Shown here one piece after another: positions 30,523 to 40,259 of a DNA stretch of 45,236 bases (its first letter is position 1; each line of letters opens with the position of its first letter). The DNA lies in assembly GCA_020890945.1 (NCBI GenBank), contig JAJHPK010000074.1, forward strand, positions 1 to 45,236, given 5' to 3'. This stretch comes from Nitrosomonas sp. (lineage in GTDB: Bacteria > Pseudomonadota > Gammaproteobacteria > Burkholderiales > Nitrosomonadaceae). Position numbers and translations under genes: made by a program. The notes under the pieces are model-generated. The model did no database searches. It was not told the origin of the DNA and worked only from the letters and a program-made list of their open reading frames with translations.

Positions 30523-30702
30523 AGCCATATTTAAATAATGAAACTCAATTTATCATCCTCCTTGTCGATAGCAAAATCTCAATCTAGATACAGTTTTTTG
30601 GATTTAGGTTGTATTAAAAGAATAACAATTTTTGGGGTTAACAAAAGTTTGTTGTTCCGAAGTTAGTATTTTATTAATCGACAATTTCAATAAGGAGATA
30701 AC

Positions 30703-31005
30703 ATGAGTAAATTTTTTACAGTAGTGTTTGTTCTATTCCTGTTTTCTGCAATTGCTCATGCAGCTACTAACATCAACACTGCTTCACAGAATGAATTAGA
30801 ATCTTTGCAAGGTATTGGTCCAGCAAAAGCAAAAGCGATTATCGAGTACCGTGAAAAGAATGGTTCATTTGCTTCAGTGGAAGACTTGAAAAAAGTTCCG
30901 GGTATTGGTGACGGAACGATCAAACAACTTCATGATGCAATCACGGTAGGAAGTGAAAAATCGACTGAATCTGTAAAAGTTACTAAAAAATCAGAAAAAG
31001 AATAA
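30703..31005 (+). CDS. ComEA-like exported helix-hairpin-helix DNA-binding protein
   Basis: This 100-residue protein has a signal peptide (VVFVLFLFSAIAHA) and a paired helix-hairpin-helix domain: NINTASQNELESLQGIGPAKAKAIIEYR and then VEDLKKVPGIGDGTIKQL, quoted here as the core pieces. The Lys-rich tail fits DNA contact. ComEA proteins bind incoming DNA in the periplasm during natural transformation, but many betaproteobacteria carry this short form without proof of that role. The ATG has an AAGGAG ribosome binding site. It precedes cysM, a pairing common in betaproteobacteria. Confidence 0.88.
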   Translation: MSKFFTVVFVLFLFSAIAHAATNINTASQNELESLQGIGPAKAKAIIEYREKNGSFASVEDLKKVPGIGDGTIKQLHDAITVGSEKSTESVKVTKKSEKE

Positions 31006-31017
31006 AAGTGTGATTTG

Positions 31018-31055
31018 CCATTAATGATTTTTGAATCCTATGAAATCATTAGTGG
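31018..31055 (+). terminator. Hairpin between the comEA-like gene and cysM
   Basis: CCATTAATGATTT (31018-31030) pairs with AAATCATTAGTGG (31043-31055) at 12 of 13 positions, with a 12-base loop. It lies just after the comEA-like stop. No T-run follows, so termination is not certain. Confidence 0.45.
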
Positions 31056-31125
31056 CGCAGAGATAATCTTTTAATATGAATGCCTATATGTGATAATCTC
31101 AATCGTTTAGTATGAAACCACATTC

Positions 31126-32013
31126 ATGTACAAAACGGTTGAACATTTCGTTGGAAATACTCCGCTAGTTAAGCTCAAAAGATTGCCAGGAATCACAAGT
31201 AACGTCATTCTTGCAAAACTCGAAGGTAATAATCCTGCTGGTTCAGTCAAAGATCGTCCCGCATTATCGATGATCACGCGCGCACAAAGTCGCGGTCAAA
31301 TTAAACCGGGAGATACACTCATAGAAGCAACCAGTGGTAATACCGGTATTGCATTGGCTATGATTGCTGCGATTATGGGTTACAAGATGATACTCGTGAT
31401 GCCAGAAAATTTGACCATTGAAAGACGGCATTCAATGAGCGCTTATGGTGCGGAAATCATTTTGACACCTAAAAGCGGAGGTATGGAACAAGCTCGAGAT
31501 CTTGCTATAAAAATGCGTGATGAAGGACAAGGCATCATTTTAGATCAGTTCGCTAATCCAGATAATCCTTTGGCGCATTATGAAGGCACTGCACCTGAGA
31601 TATGGCGAGATACGCAAGGAAAAATTACTCATTTTGTGAGTAGTATGGGAACAACCGGTACGATCATGGGTTGTTCAAGGTTTTTTAAAGAACAGCCAAA
31701 TAAAGTTAAAGTCATTGGTGTACAACCGCAAGAAGGTTCGCAAATTCCGGGAATTCGTAAATGGTCTCCTGCTTATTTACCTAAGATTTTTGATAACGAA
31801 CGTGTTGATGAGTTATTGTATGTTTCGCAACAAGAAGCTGAACAGTTTTCACGTCGTTTAACCAGTGAAGAAGGTATTTTTGCGGGTATTTCCTCAGGAG
31901 GAGCGTTAGCAGCGGCATTACGAGTATCTGCTGAAGTAGAAAATGCAGTCATCGTATTTATCGTATGTGATCGAGGTGATCGCTATTTATCAACTGGCAT
32001 TTTTCATGCTTAA
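31126..32013 (+). CDS. cysM: Cysteine synthase B (O-acetylserine sulfhydrylase)
   Basis: CysM makes cysteine from O-acetylserine and sulfide or thiosulfate with pyridoxal phosphate. The 295-residue protein has the PLP-lysine segment NPAGSVKDRPALSMI, the substrate loop EATSGNTGIALA, the phosphate-binding MGTTGTIMG and SSGGALAA near the C-terminus. The R in KDRPA and the length distinguish it as CysM rather than CysK. It lies downstream of the comEA-like gene and ahead of the ybgC-tol block. The ATG at 31126 gives the usual MYKTVEHFVGNTPLVKL start. Confidence 0.95.
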   Translation: MYKTVEHFVGNTPLVKLKRLPGITSNVILAKLEGNNPAGSVKDRPALSMITRAQSRGQIKPGDTLIEATSGNTGIALAMIAAIMGYKMILVMPENLTIERRHSMSAYGAEIILTPKSGGMEQARDLAIKMRDEGQGIILDQFANPDNPLAHYEGTAPEIWRDTQGKITHFVSSMGTTGTIMGCSRFFKEQPNKVKVIGVQPQEGSQIPGIRKWSPAYLPKIFDNERVDELLYVSQQEAEQFSRRLTSEEGIFAGISSGGALAAALRVSAEVENAVIVFIVCDRGDRYLSTGIFHA

Positions 32014-32141
32014 TGCAACACATGTAGAGTTTTTTTTTACAAAATAGCATACAGATTTTGTTGTAAAACTAAGTAGTGATACGTTTATCACCGTACTCCT
32101 GCGAATAAAATAATCCATTAATCAAATTGTATAGTAGACAC

Positions 32142-32552
32142 ATGCCAGAGGCTTATTTTTCATTACCGGTGCGAGTTTATTATCAAGACACAGATGCTGG
32201 AGGCGTGGTTTACCACGCAACTCATCTCCAATTTCTAGAACGTGCGCGCTATGAATGGCTTAGAGAGCTAGGTTTTACCGCGAATTCACTGATTGAGAGT
32301 CATGGTGTCTTGTTCATGCTACGTTCTCTAGAGATCGAATATTCCAAACCTGCGACGCTCGATAATCTGTTGACGGTTACTGTCAAAGTAATGCATGTTG
32401 GACGAAGCCGCATTACGGTTTATCAGGAAATTTTACTGGACGGGACTAAACTCGTCAGTGCCACTATCCATATCGTTTGTGTCGGCGTCACAAGCCTTAA
32501 GCCAGTCAGTCTTCCAACACCTTTACGCGAAAAAATCGGAACCATTAAATGA
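32142..32552 (+). CDS. ybgC: Acyl-CoA thioesterase YbgC of the Tol-Pal cluster
   Basis: YbgC is a hot-dog-fold thioesterase acting on acyl-CoA or acyl-ACP and associated with phospholipid metabolism near the Tol-Pal system. The catalytic Asp is in VYYQDTDAGGVVYHATHLQF. ARYEWLRELGF and FMLRSLEIEYSKPATLDNLL complete the family pattern. I chose the ATG at 32142 (136 residues); the frame upstream opens only with a TTG five codons earlier. The stop overlaps the start of tolQ by four bases (ATGA), so translation is coupled. Confidence 0.94.
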   Translation: MPEAYFSLPVRVYYQDTDAGGVVYHATHLQFLERARYEWLRELGFTANSLIESHGVLFMLRSLEIEYSKPATLDNLLTVTVKVMHVGRSRITVYQEILLDGTKLVSATIHIVCVGVTSLKPVSLPTPLREKIGTIK

Positions 32553-33229
32553 ATACAACCGTAACGCAAGATATGTCTTTCCTTCATTTAATTACTAGTG
32601 CAAGTTTGCCAGTGCAATTGGTGATGCTGATACTGGTGATGATGTCATTTTTATCATGGTGGTATATTTTTCGTAAATTGTTTGTTATTCGAAGTGAAGT
32701 CAATCGGACCGACGAATTTGAAGATGTTTTCTGGCGTGGCGCTGATTTAAATGCGTTATATCAACGTGCAGCAAGCTCCCGTTATGAGTCGGGAAGTTTG
32801 GAGCGTATTTTTGCAGCGGGCTTCGGTGAATTTAACAAGCATCCTGCTGGTTCCGATACTGAAGCCGTGATGGAAAGCACGCGAAGAGCCATGCGCGCAA
32901 CCTATCAACGAGAAATGGATCGATTGGAATCACATTTATCATTTTTGGCAACGGTAGGTTCTGTGAGTCCTTACGTGGGCTTGCTTGGCACTGTTTGGGG
33001 AATCATGAATTCTTTTCGTAGTTTGTCTAGCGTTGCGCAAGCTACGATTGCACACGTTGCGCCAGGCATAGCAGAAGCGTTGATTGCAACGGCTATGGGA
33101 TTATTTGCGGCAATTCCTGCGGTGGTCGCTTATAACCGTTATGCAACAGCAATCGACCGCTTATCAACTCGGTTTGAGAGCTTTATGGAAGAATTATCGA
33201 ATGTGTTACAACGGCGCTCAATTCGGTAA
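32549..33229 (+). CDS. tolQ: Tol-Pal system membrane protein TolQ
   Basis: TolQ forms the proton-driven inner-membrane motor with TolR and energises TolA during outer-membrane constriction. The 226-residue protein has one membrane helix near residues 17-40 and two more in the C-terminal half, with the ExbB/TolQ signature TVGSVSPYVGLLGTVWGIM and IAEALIATAMGLFAAIPAV. The gene overlaps ybgC and leads to tolR after 18 bases. Confidence 0.97.
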   Translation: MNTTVTQDMSFLHLITSASLPVQLVMLILVMMSFLSWWYIFRKLFVIRSEVNRTDEFEDVFWRGADLNALYQRAASSRYESGSLERIFAAGFGEFNKHPAGSDTEAVMESTRRAMRATYQREMDRLESHLSFLATVGSVSPYVGLLGTVWGIMNSFRSLSSVAQATIAHVAPGIAEALIATAMGLFAAIPAVVAYNRYATAIDRLSTRFESFMEELSNVLQRRSIR

Positions 33230-33247
33230 TAAACAATAGAGGAAAAT

Positions 33248-33661
33248 ATGTCACGCCGGTCAAAGCATCGTCTTATGAATGACATCAATGTAGTTCCGTA
33301 CATTGACGTCATGCTGGTATTACTGATTATCTTTATGGTGACTGCTCCGATGATCAATCATGGTCAAATTGAATTACCGCAAATTGGCAAGTCATTGGCC
33401 ACACCGGTTATGCCCCTGGAAATCATTATCAAGGCAAATGGAGACCTTTTTTTACGTGATCGCGCTAAAACTTCTGTCGAACAAAAGCTGAATAAAAACG
33501 AGCTGATTGAAGCTATCAAGCAAAAGCAATCCGAAAATAACGAACAAGCGGTTGTGATCGCCGCAGACAAAAGCGTGCGTTACGAAGAAGTTATTAACGT
33601 TATGGATGTCCTGCAACAAAACCAGGTACAAAAAGTCGGTTTGCTAACACAGCGAAAATGA
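33248..33661 (+). CDS. tolR: Tol-Pal system membrane protein TolR
   Basis: TolR is the ExbD-like partner of TolQ. The 137-residue protein has a short cytoplasmic start, then one membrane helix with the proton-carrying Asp in VVPYIDVMLVLLIIFMVTAPM. A periplasmic domain with the VVIAADKSVRYEEVINVMD pattern follows. It has a GAGGAAA site before the ATG and lies 10 bases ahead of tolA. Confidence 0.97.
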   Translation: MSRRSKHRLMNDINVVPYIDVMLVLLIIFMVTAPMINHGQIELPQIGKSLATPVMPLEIIIKANGDLFLRDRAKTSVEQKLNKNELIEAIKQKQSENNEQAVVIAADKSVRYEEVINVMDVLQQNQVQKVGLLTQRK

Positions 33662-33671
33662 ATAGCCGCTA

Positions 33672-34637
33672 ATGAGTATCAGCGCACTTCGCAATCCTTC
33701 TGATTCTGAACCGAAAAAAATCCTATCCGGTGCATTGGCGTTGTTTGTGCACGTCATGTTTATTGCCATGATGGTATTTGGAGTGAATTGGAAAAATCAT
33801 CCACCAGAAGGTATGGTCGTTGAGTTATGGAGCGAACTACCAAAGCCTATATCAACACCTGTAACACCCGCAAAACCCTCTAAACCTATACCACCGGCAG
33901 AGCCGGTGAAACCGAAGCCTGTTGAACCGCCCAAGCGTGAAGAACAGGTAAAACCAGAACCTATAAAACCAACGCCGCAACCCAAAGAGGTTACCTCTAT
34001 AGTTAAAAAGCCGGAAATTGAACTCAAGCAAAAGCCAGAGCCGGTTAAAGAAATTAAACCCGATTTAGAAGAATTGAAGAAAAAAGAAGAAGCAGAAAAA
34101 TTAAAAAAGCTTGAAGAGCAAAAAAAAGAACAGGAGCAAAAAAAAGAATTAGAACAGAAGAAAGAATTGGAAAAAAAGAAAGCGTTAGAACAACAAAAAG
34201 AAATTGAGAAGCAGAAGGAATTACAAAAGCAGCAAGAATTACAAAAACAGAAGGAATTGGCCGCGCAGAAACAAAAAGAACAAGAAGCTAAAGCTCGCCG
34301 GGAGGCAGAAGCACAGCGTGCAGCGCAGCAAGCTGCTGCGAGAAATCAGCTAGCGAGTGAGATTGGCAAGTACAAAGCACTGATTCTCGCAAAAATCAGA
34401 AGTAGAATCGTGATGCCACCAGATTTGCCGGGCAATCCTGTGGTTGAATTTAAAGTTACTTTATTACCTGGCGGCGATATTCTTGACGTTCGGTTAAGTA
34501 AAAGCAGTGGTCATGCGGCTTTTGATAGTGCTGTCGAACGCGCAATATTTTTGTCCAAACCGTTGCCTTTGCCTCCTGATCCTGCATTATTTAACGAGTT
34601 TCGCAACTTAAACATTACCGTACATTATCGTGAATGA
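33672..34637 (+). CDS. tolA: Tol-Pal system protein TolA
   Basis: TolA spans the periplasm and connects TolQR to TolB and Pal. The 321-residue protein has a membrane helix at about 18-40, a Pro-rich segment at about 58-100 and a long Lys/Glu/Gln helical region at about 115-220 built of near-repeats such as KELEKKKALEQQKEIEKQ. A C-terminal TonB-like domain (about 230-321) contains RIVMPPDLPGNPVVEFKV. It resembles other TolA proteins in layout rather than in the repetitive middle. It lies between tolR and tolB. Confidence 0.95.
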   Translation: MSISALRNPSDSEPKKILSGALALFVHVMFIAMMVFGVNWKNHPPEGMVVELWSELPKPISTPVTPAKPSKPIPPAEPVKPKPVEPPKREEQVKPEPIKPTPQPKEVTSIVKKPEIELKQKPEPVKEIKPDLEELKKKEEAEKLKKLEEQKKEQEQKKELEQKKELEKKKALEQQKEIEKQKELQKQQELQKQKELAAQKQKEQEAKARREAEAQRAAQQAAARNQLASEIGKYKALILAKIRSRIVMPPDLPGNPVVEFKVTLLPGGDILDVRLSKSSGHAAFDSAVERAIFLSKPLPLPPDPALFNEFRNLNITVHYRE

Positions 34638-34681
34638 TTGCTATAATCAGCTTACTTTTTTGATCCTATAAATTATCCATT

Positions 34682-35980
34682 ATGTTTCTGCATCGATTCA
34701 AGCCTTTGTTTTGTGCTTTTATCTTTTTACTGTGTTGGATTAGTTTGCCATCGCTTGCGCAACTTAAAATCGAGATTTTTGGCGGTGGATCGGCAAGAAT
34801 TCCTATTGCAATCGTTCCTTTCTCAGATGAAAGTCGATTGCCGCAGGGCATTACTTCCGTAATCGGTGCGGATTTACAACGCACTGGATTATTCAAATTA
34901 GTCGATACCGCAGGTGCTTCGCCGCATGTTCCTGCTGACGTAGTGTTCCCTGATTGGGTTAATCGTGGCGCTAATGCATTGGTGATTGGACGAACGGTCG
35001 TATTGCCGGGTGGTCAAGTCGAAATACAATTCCGTTTGATGGATGTAGCCAAAAAAACGCAGTTGGCGGGTTTGGGAATTACCGTGCCGGCGGCGCAATT
35101 ACGGTCTGCCGCGCATCGAATCGCGGATGTTATATATGAAGCGTTGACTGGAGATGTTGGGGTTTTTAGTACGCGTATTGCTTATGTACTCAAACAAGGA
35201 AGTAAATATGCGTTGCAAGTGGCTGATGCCGATGGTTTTAACGCGCAATCGATTATTGAGTACTCTGAGCCGATCATTTCTCCTGCTTGGTCGCCCGACG
35301 GCAGTCAGATCGCTTATGTTTCCTTTGAAAATAAAAAACCGATTGTCTATGTACAAACCTTGGCGACGCGAGAACGCCGTGCAGTAGCGAGTTTCAAAGG
35401 TAGCAACAGTGCACCTGCTTGGTCGCCTGATGGAAGGCGTTTAGCGGTAGTGTTGACTAATCAAGGCGGCTCGCAAATTTTCTTAATTAATGCGGATGGT
35501 AGTGGTTTACAACGACTCAGTAGAAGTTCGGGTATTGATACTGAACCTAATTTTTCTCCAGATGGTCGCTATATATTATTTACGTCAGATCGCGGCGGAA
35601 GCCCGCAGGTTTATCGTATGGCGGTAGGTAGTTCTGAAAATTCCAATGCGGAACGAATGACTTTCGAAGGCAATTACAATGTTAGCCCAGATTATAGTCA
35701 AAATGGCAAAAGCTTTACTTTTATACATCGTAACAACAATCAATTTAACGTCGCCGTACAGGAAATTGGCTCGCGTCAAGTACAGATTCTGACTAATTCT
35801 AAATTGGATGAATCTCCCAGTTTTGCGCCAAATGGCAAAATGATCTTGTATGCAACTGAACTGAACGGACATGGTATATTATCGGCTGTTTCCAGTGATG
35901 GACAAACAAAGCAGCATTTATCAGTGCAATCCGGCGATATCAGAGAACCCGCTTGGGGTCCTCTGCCGAAATGGAAATAG
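34682..35980 (+). CDS. tolB: Tol-Pal system periplasmic protein TolB
   Basis: TolB is a periplasmic beta-propeller that binds Pal and TolA. The 432-residue protein has a signal peptide ending PSLAQ, an N-terminal domain (IPIAIVPFSDESRLPQGI) and six-bladed propeller repeats from about residue 190. The repeats are visible as AWSPDGSQIAYVS, AWSPDGRRLAVV, NFSPDGRYILFTSDRGG and SFAPNGKMILYATE. The length is standard. The gap to pal is 33 bases with an AAAGGGG ribosome binding site. Confidence 0.97.
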   Translation: MFLHRFKPLFCAFIFLLCWISLPSLAQLKIEIFGGGSARIPIAIVPFSDESRLPQGITSVIGADLQRTGLFKLVDTAGASPHVPADVVFPDWVNRGANALVIGRTVVLPGGQVEIQFRLMDVAKKTQLAGLGITVPAAQLRSAAHRIADVIYEALTGDVGVFSTRIAYVLKQGSKYALQVADADGFNAQSIIEYSEPIISPAWSPDGSQIAYVSFENKKPIVYVQTLATRERRAVASFKGSNSAPAWSPDGRRLAVVLTNQGGSQIFLINADGSGLQRLSRSSGIDTEPNFSPDGRYILFTSDRGGSPQVYRMAVGSSENSNAERMTFEGNYNVSPDYSQNGKSFTFIHRNNNQFNVAVQEIGSRQVQILTNSKLDESPSFAPNGKMILYATELNGHGILSAVSSDGQTKQHLSVQSGDIREPAWGPLPKWK

Positions 35981-36013
35981 CAAATTGATTTTTTTAACGA
36001 AAGGGGTAAATAA

Positions 36014-36526
36014 ATGAAGAGGTTATTGAGCGTTTCATTGATTGTCTTGTTATCTGCTTGTGCTAGCCAAACGACGCAACCTGAGGTCGATGATTTAAAT
36101 TCCGGTAACAACATGGGTAATAGTAATTTATCGGGATCCGGTTCCGGTAGACCAGGTTATTTCAGTCAACTTCAAGATCCCAATAGTATTTTGTCACAAC
36201 GCAGTGTTTATTATGACTTTGATAGTTACTCTGTAAAAAGCGAATATCGTGAAATGGTGTTAGCACATGCTAAGCTGCTGCGTGATAATCCAGACGCTAG
36301 CGTTATTTTACAAGGCAATACCGATGAACGTGGCAGCCGAGAATATAACCTGGCATTAGGTCAACGCCGTGCGGACAGTGTCAAAAGTATGATGACGTTA
36401 TCCGGTGCAAGCGATAATCAAATTGAAGCGGTCAGCTTTGGGGAAGAAAAGCCTCGCGCAGTGGGCAGTGGTGAATCAGCTTGGAGTCAAAATCGCCGTA
36501 CGGATATCGTCTATCGAGGTGAATAA
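36014..36526 (+). CDS. pal: Peptidoglycan-associated lipoprotein Pal
   Basis: Pal anchors the outer membrane to peptidoglycan. The 170-residue protein has a lipoprotein signal with lipobox LSAC and a Gly/Ser/Asn-rich linker. An OmpA-like peptidoglycan-binding domain follows from about residue 60, with VYYDFDSYSVKSEY, the NTDERGSREYNLALGQRRA motif binding diaminopimelate, and a final GESAWSQNRRTDIVYRGE pattern. Its stop overlaps the cpoB start (TAATG). Confidence 0.97.
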   Translation: MKRLLSVSLIVLLSACASQTTQPEVDDLNSGNNMGNSNLSGSGSGRPGYFSQLQDPNSILSQRSVYYDFDSYSVKSEYREMVLAHAKLLRDNPDASVILQGNTDERGSREYNLALGQRRADSVKSMMTLSGASDNQIEAVSFGEEKPRAVGSGESAWSQNRRTDIVYRGE

Positions 36527-37428
36527 TGAGAATGATACGCGCGCTCTTTCTGATATCGCTATTAGGATGTAATTTAAGTTATGCCGGATTGTTCGGTGAA
36601 GACGAACAAGTCGTAGCATTACGTAACCAAATCAGTGAAATGGAAGCGCGTATCGTTAAGATGGAGCAGGTTTTGAATAATCAAGGCCTGTTAGATCTTT
36701 ATAGCAAGGTAGAAACGCTTGGCGCTGAAGTGAACAGACTCAATGGTCAAATAGAAACCCTGAATAATGAAAATTCCTTGTTGCAAAAAAGGCAAAAGGA
36801 TTTTTATATCGATTTAGATAACCGTTTACGCACATTCGAGGAATCTTCTGCCGCGAAACCTGGATTACCTTATTCTCCTAGCAAGAATTCACCTCGCAGT
36901 ATGATTGAGCCTTCACCAGAAGAATCAGCGGCGGATGTCGCAGCGTCGAATGAAGCTGAAAATGCGAATATCACTACGCAAGAATCCGCACCATCCTCTT
37001 CTTCGGACGCTGTGAATAAACCGATAGTCGCCAATGAATTGATTTCACCGACTTCTGTTGAGAACGATGCATACAAGCAAGCGTATGGGCTATTCAAAAA
37101 TGGTGATTACGTAACAGCTATCAAACAATTTGAAGAGTTTCTCGTTCATTATCCTAATTCTAGTTTGGCGCCTGGTGCTGCCTATTGGATCGGTAATTCT
37201 CGTTATGCTTTACGTGATTACCAATTGGCGATCGATGCGCAACGAAAATTAATTAATACGTATCCAGATAGTTTAAAAGCGCCTGATGCTTTTTTGAATA
37301 TTGCAACCAGTCAGCAAGAATTGGGCGATCGGCAAGCGAGTCAGCGCACACTTGAGGATTTGGTTGCCAAATTTCCACATAGTGATGCGGCACAAAAGGC
37401 CAAACAACGTTTAGCGAATAGTAAATAG
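36526..37428 (+). CDS. cpoB: Cell division coordinator CpoB (YbgF)
   Basis: CpoB links peptidoglycan synthesis by PBP1b to Tol-driven constriction. The 300-residue protein has a signal peptide (ALFLISLLGCNLSYA), an N-terminal trimeric coiled coil at about 28-100 (LRNQISEMEARIVKMEQVL) and a low-complexity Ser/Ala/Glu linker. C-terminal TPR repeats begin near residue 183 (YKQAYGLFKNGDYVTAIKQF and PGAAYWIGNSRYALRDYQLA). It overlaps pal by one base. Confidence 0.95.
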   Translation: MRMIRALFLISLLGCNLSYAGLFGEDEQVVALRNQISEMEARIVKMEQVLNNQGLLDLYSKVETLGAEVNRLNGQIETLNNENSLLQKRQKDFYIDLDNRLRTFEESSAAKPGLPYSPSKNSPRSMIEPSPEESAADVAASNEAENANITTQESAPSSSSDAVNKPIVANELISPTSVENDAYKQAYGLFKNGDYVTAIKQFEEFLVHYPNSSLAPGAAYWIGNSRYALRDYQLAIDAQRKLINTYPDSLKAPDAFLNIATSQQELGDRQASQRTLEDLVAKFPHSDAAQKAKQRLANSK

Positions 37429-37496
37429 TTTTTTGTTGTTACACCTTTCATCATTTTTTCATCATTCCATTTAGTAACATCTTCCGATCATCCATT

Positions 37497-38153
37497 GTGC
37501 AAGTGTTAGAAACAACGACCTTGCGAATTAGCGAAATATTCTATTCGTTACAAGGCGAGACAAGTAGAATAGGTTTGCCGACAGTTTTTATACGGCTGAC
37601 AGGATGTCCTTTGCGCTGCCATTATTGTGATACCGCTTATGCGTTTACAGGTGGTAGTCATTCGACGATCGAGCAAATTTTGCAACAAGTGGCTCCTTTT
37701 AATACCAAATTTGTAACTGTGACAGGCGGTGAACCTTTGGCGCAGAAAGCATGTTTGACTTTATTAACAGCTTTATGTGATGCACATTATTCAGTTTCTC
37801 TTGAAACCAGTGGTGCATTGGATGTTGCCAAAGTTGATACGCGCGTCAGTAAAATTATGGATATCAAAACCCCCGACTCTGGCGAATCCGATAAAAACAA
37901 CTGGGATAATCTAAAATTCCTCACACAACACGATGAAATTAAATTTGTTCTTTGTAGCGAGGCTGATTTTCATTGGGCTTCACAAATAGTCAACGAACAT
38001 CAATTGCACAAAATCTGTTCAATTTTATTCTCGCCTGTTTATGGTGCACTGATGCCCGAAACATTAGCCAATTGGATTTTACGCGACCAATTACCGGTTA
38101 GAATGCAAATTCAATTGCACAAATTGCTTTGGGGTGAAGGTCCGGGGCGTTAA
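37497..38153 (+). CDS. queE: 7-carboxy-7-deazaguanine synthase QueE
   Basis: QueE is a radical-SAM enzyme in queuosine synthesis, converting carboxytetrahydropterin to carboxydeazaguanine. The 218-residue protein has the iron-sulfur motif C-x3-C-x2-C in TGCPLRCHYCDTAYAF, together with FYSLQGETSRIGLPTVFIRL ahead of it and TVTGGEPL after it, as is typical. The GTG at 37497 is chosen as the start because it gives the usual N-terminus. It leads to queC after 27 bases, so the two are a queuosine pair placed next to cpoB. Confidence 0.95.
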   Translation: MQVLETTTLRISEIFYSLQGETSRIGLPTVFIRLTGCPLRCHYCDTAYAFTGGSHSTIEQILQQVAPFNTKFVTVTGGEPLAQKACLTLLTALCDAHYSVSLETSGALDVAKVDTRVSKIMDIKTPDSGESDKNNWDNLKFLTQHDEIKFVLCSEADFHWASQIVNEHQLHKICSILFSPVYGALMPETLANWILRDQLPVRMQIQLHKLLWGEGPGR

Positions 38154-38180
38154 AAAAATTATTTTTGATCATGGTGTATC

Positions 38181-38858
38181 ATGAAGAAAGCCGTAGTATT
38201 GTTATCAGGAGGTTTGGATTCTGCAACCACATTGGCTATTGCTAAAAAACAGCAGTTTAGTTGCTATGCATTGAGTGTATCTTACGGTCAGCGACATTCC
38301 TCAGAACTTTTTGCCGCCAAAAAAATTGCCGAATTGTTAGGCGTTTATGAACACAAATGCATCAACACAGATCTTTCGGCATTTGGTGGATCCGCATTGC
38401 TTGATGAGCGCATTCCTGTTCCGACTAACAGTAAGATTGGTGGTGTTATTCCGGTTACTTACGTTCCGGCGAGAAACACCATCATGCTGTCTTTGGCGCT
38501 TGCCTGGGCAGAAACGTTAGATTGTCAGGATATTTTTATTGGCGTTAATGCAGTAGATTACTCGGGTTATCCTGATTGTCGTCCGGACTATATTGCCGCA
38601 TTTGAAACAATGGCTAATTTAGCGACCAAAGCGGCGGTAGAAGGAAAAAAAATAACGCTACATGCCCCATTAATCAATTTATCGAAAAGCGAAATTATCC
38701 AAGCTGGCATTGCATTGGGTGTCGATTATGGCGCAACGGTTTCCTGCTATCAAGCCGATGAATTGGGTCAAGCATGCGGACAATGTGATGCATGTCAAAT
38801 TCGTAAAGCTGGCTTTGTCGCAGCAGGTATAACAGATCCAACGCAGTATCGTTTTTAG
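38181..38858 (+). CDS. queC: 7-cyano-7-deazaguanine synthase QueC
   Basis: QueC uses ATP and ammonia to make preQ0 from carboxydeazaguanine. The 225-residue protein has the PP-loop motif [13 protein letters not shown] at the N-terminus, the [18 protein letters not shown] segment and a zinc site of four cysteines ([17 protein letters not shown]). The protein acts in the cytoplasm immediately after QueE. Length and motifs are standard. Confidence 0.97.
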   Translation: MKKAVVLLSGGLDSATTLAIAKKQQFSCYALSVSYGQRHSSELFAAKKIAELLGVYEHKCINTDLSAFGGSALLDERIPVPTNSKIGGVIPVTYVPARNTIMLSLALAWAETLDCQDIFIGVNAVDYSGYPDCRPDYIAAFETMANLATKAAVEGKKITLHAPLINLSKSEIIQAGIALGVDYGATVSCYQADELGQACGQCDACQIRKAGFVAAGITDPTQYRF

Positions 38859-38981
38859 TCGATATTTAATACTACGCAGTACAGCGATAGCAAAACCTAT
38901 ATCGATTGCATGAACTCAAGCAGCTAATGGTAATATATGGTTTTGGCTGATTTACAAAAATTTCAAAGGATTGATAAAGTA

Positions 38982-40229
38982 ATGTTTGCAAAGAATCACA
39001 CCATAGAAAATGTCGACTCTGAAGTTTGGCAAGCGATTAAAGGTGAAGTACGTCGTCAAGAAGAATACATCGAGTTAATCGCTTCGGAGAATTATGCGAG
39101 CCCGGCCGTCATGGAAGCGCAAGGTTCTGTATTAACCAATAAATATGCAGAAGGCTATCCGAATAAACGTTATTACGGCGGTTGTATGTATGCCGATCAA
39201 GTTGAGCAACTAGCCATTGATCGATTGAAAGCCTTATTCGATGCTGAATACGTCAACGTGCAACCACATTCTGGTTCACAAGCTAATGCCGCCGTGTATT
39301 TATCGGCGCTGAAACCTGGTGATACTTTATTGGGTATGTCGCTTGCACATGGTGGCCATTTGACGCACGGTTCCAGCGTTAACATGAGCGGTAAAATTTT
39401 TCATTCGGTGTCCTATGGTTTACATCCGGACACTGAAGTGCTCGATTACGATGAGGTTGAACGGTTAGCACACGAGCATAAACCCAAAATGATCGTCGCG
39501 GGCGCTTCAGCGTATGCGCGTGTCATTGATTGGAAACGTTTCCGTAAAATTGCCGACGACGTTGGTGCGTATTTATTTGTTGATATGGCTCACTACGCTG
39601 GGTTGGTCGCCGCCGGTTTTTATCCTAATCCTGTGGGTATCGCGGATTTTGTTACCAGTACGACGCATAAAACACTTCGTGGCCCACGTGGCGGTATCAT
39701 CATGGCCAAGCCCGAACATGAAAAAGCACTGAATTCCGCTATTTTTCCGCAAACTCAGGGTGGCCCATTGATGCACGTGATTGCTGCCAAAGCCGTGGCT
39801 TTCAAAGAAGCGGCCACGAAGGAATTTAAGGATTATCAAGAACAGGTGATAGATAATGCGCGTGTCATGGCAAAAGTCTTAACCCAACGCGGTTTACGAA
39901 TCGTTTCAGGACAAACCGATTGTCATATGTTTTTGCTTGATTTGCGGGCAAAAAATCTGACTGGAAAACATGCCGAGGAATCGCTTGAGAAGGCGCATAT
40001 TACCGTCAATAAAAACGCTATTCCGAATGACCCACAAAAACCGTTCGTAACAAGTGGTGTCCGCATTGGTTCTCCTGCTATTACCACGCGCGGTTTCAAA
40101 GAATTGGAGGCGGAGCAACTGGCTAATTTAATCGCTGATGTGTTAGAAGCCCCCGATGACTTGGCTGTTTTGTCACGCGTCGCGGACGAAGCGCAGCAAT
40201 TGTGTAAACAATTTCCGGTTTACGGGTAA
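38982..40229 (+). CDS. glyA: Serine hydroxymethyltransferase
   Basis: GlyA interconverts serine and glycine while loading tetrahydrofolate with a one-carbon unit. The PLP lysine lies in [15 protein letters not shown]; other hallmarks are [18 protein letters not shown] and [13 protein letters not shown] chose the ATG at 38982 (415 residues, near the usual 417) with AAGGA eleven bases upstream. The frame opens 15 codons earlier at 38937, but that extension is not conserved in the family. The order glyA-nrdR-ribD follows with short gaps, a layout common in proteobacteria. Confidence 0.96.
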   Translation: MFAKNHTIENVDSEVWQAIKGEVRRQEEYIELIASENYASPAVMEAQGSVLTNKYAEGYPNKRYYGGCMYADQVEQLAIDRLKALFDAEYVNVQPHSGSQANAAVYLSALKPGDTLLGMSLAHGGHLTHGSSVNMSGKIFHSVSYGLHPDTEVLDYDEVERLAHEHKPKMIVAGASAYARVIDWKRFRKIADDVGAYLFVDMAHYAGLVAAGFYPNPVGIADFVTSTTHKTLRGPRGGIIMAKPEHEKALNSAIFPQTQGGPLMHVIAAKAVAFKEAATKEFKDYQEQVIDNARVMAKVLTQRGLRIVSGQTDCHMFLLDLRAKNLTGKHAEESLEKAHITVNKNAIPNDPQKPFVTSGVRIGSPAITTRGFKELEAEQLANLIADVLEAPDDLAVLSRVADEAQQLCKQFPVYG

Positions 40230-40259
40230 GATGTCCATCATCTAATTGCTGGCAATAAA

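Noticed and set aside
34080-34340. AAG/GAA-rich stretch as a DNA repeat element
   Set aside because: It encodes the Lys/Glu/Gln helical domain of TolA, where such composition is expected.
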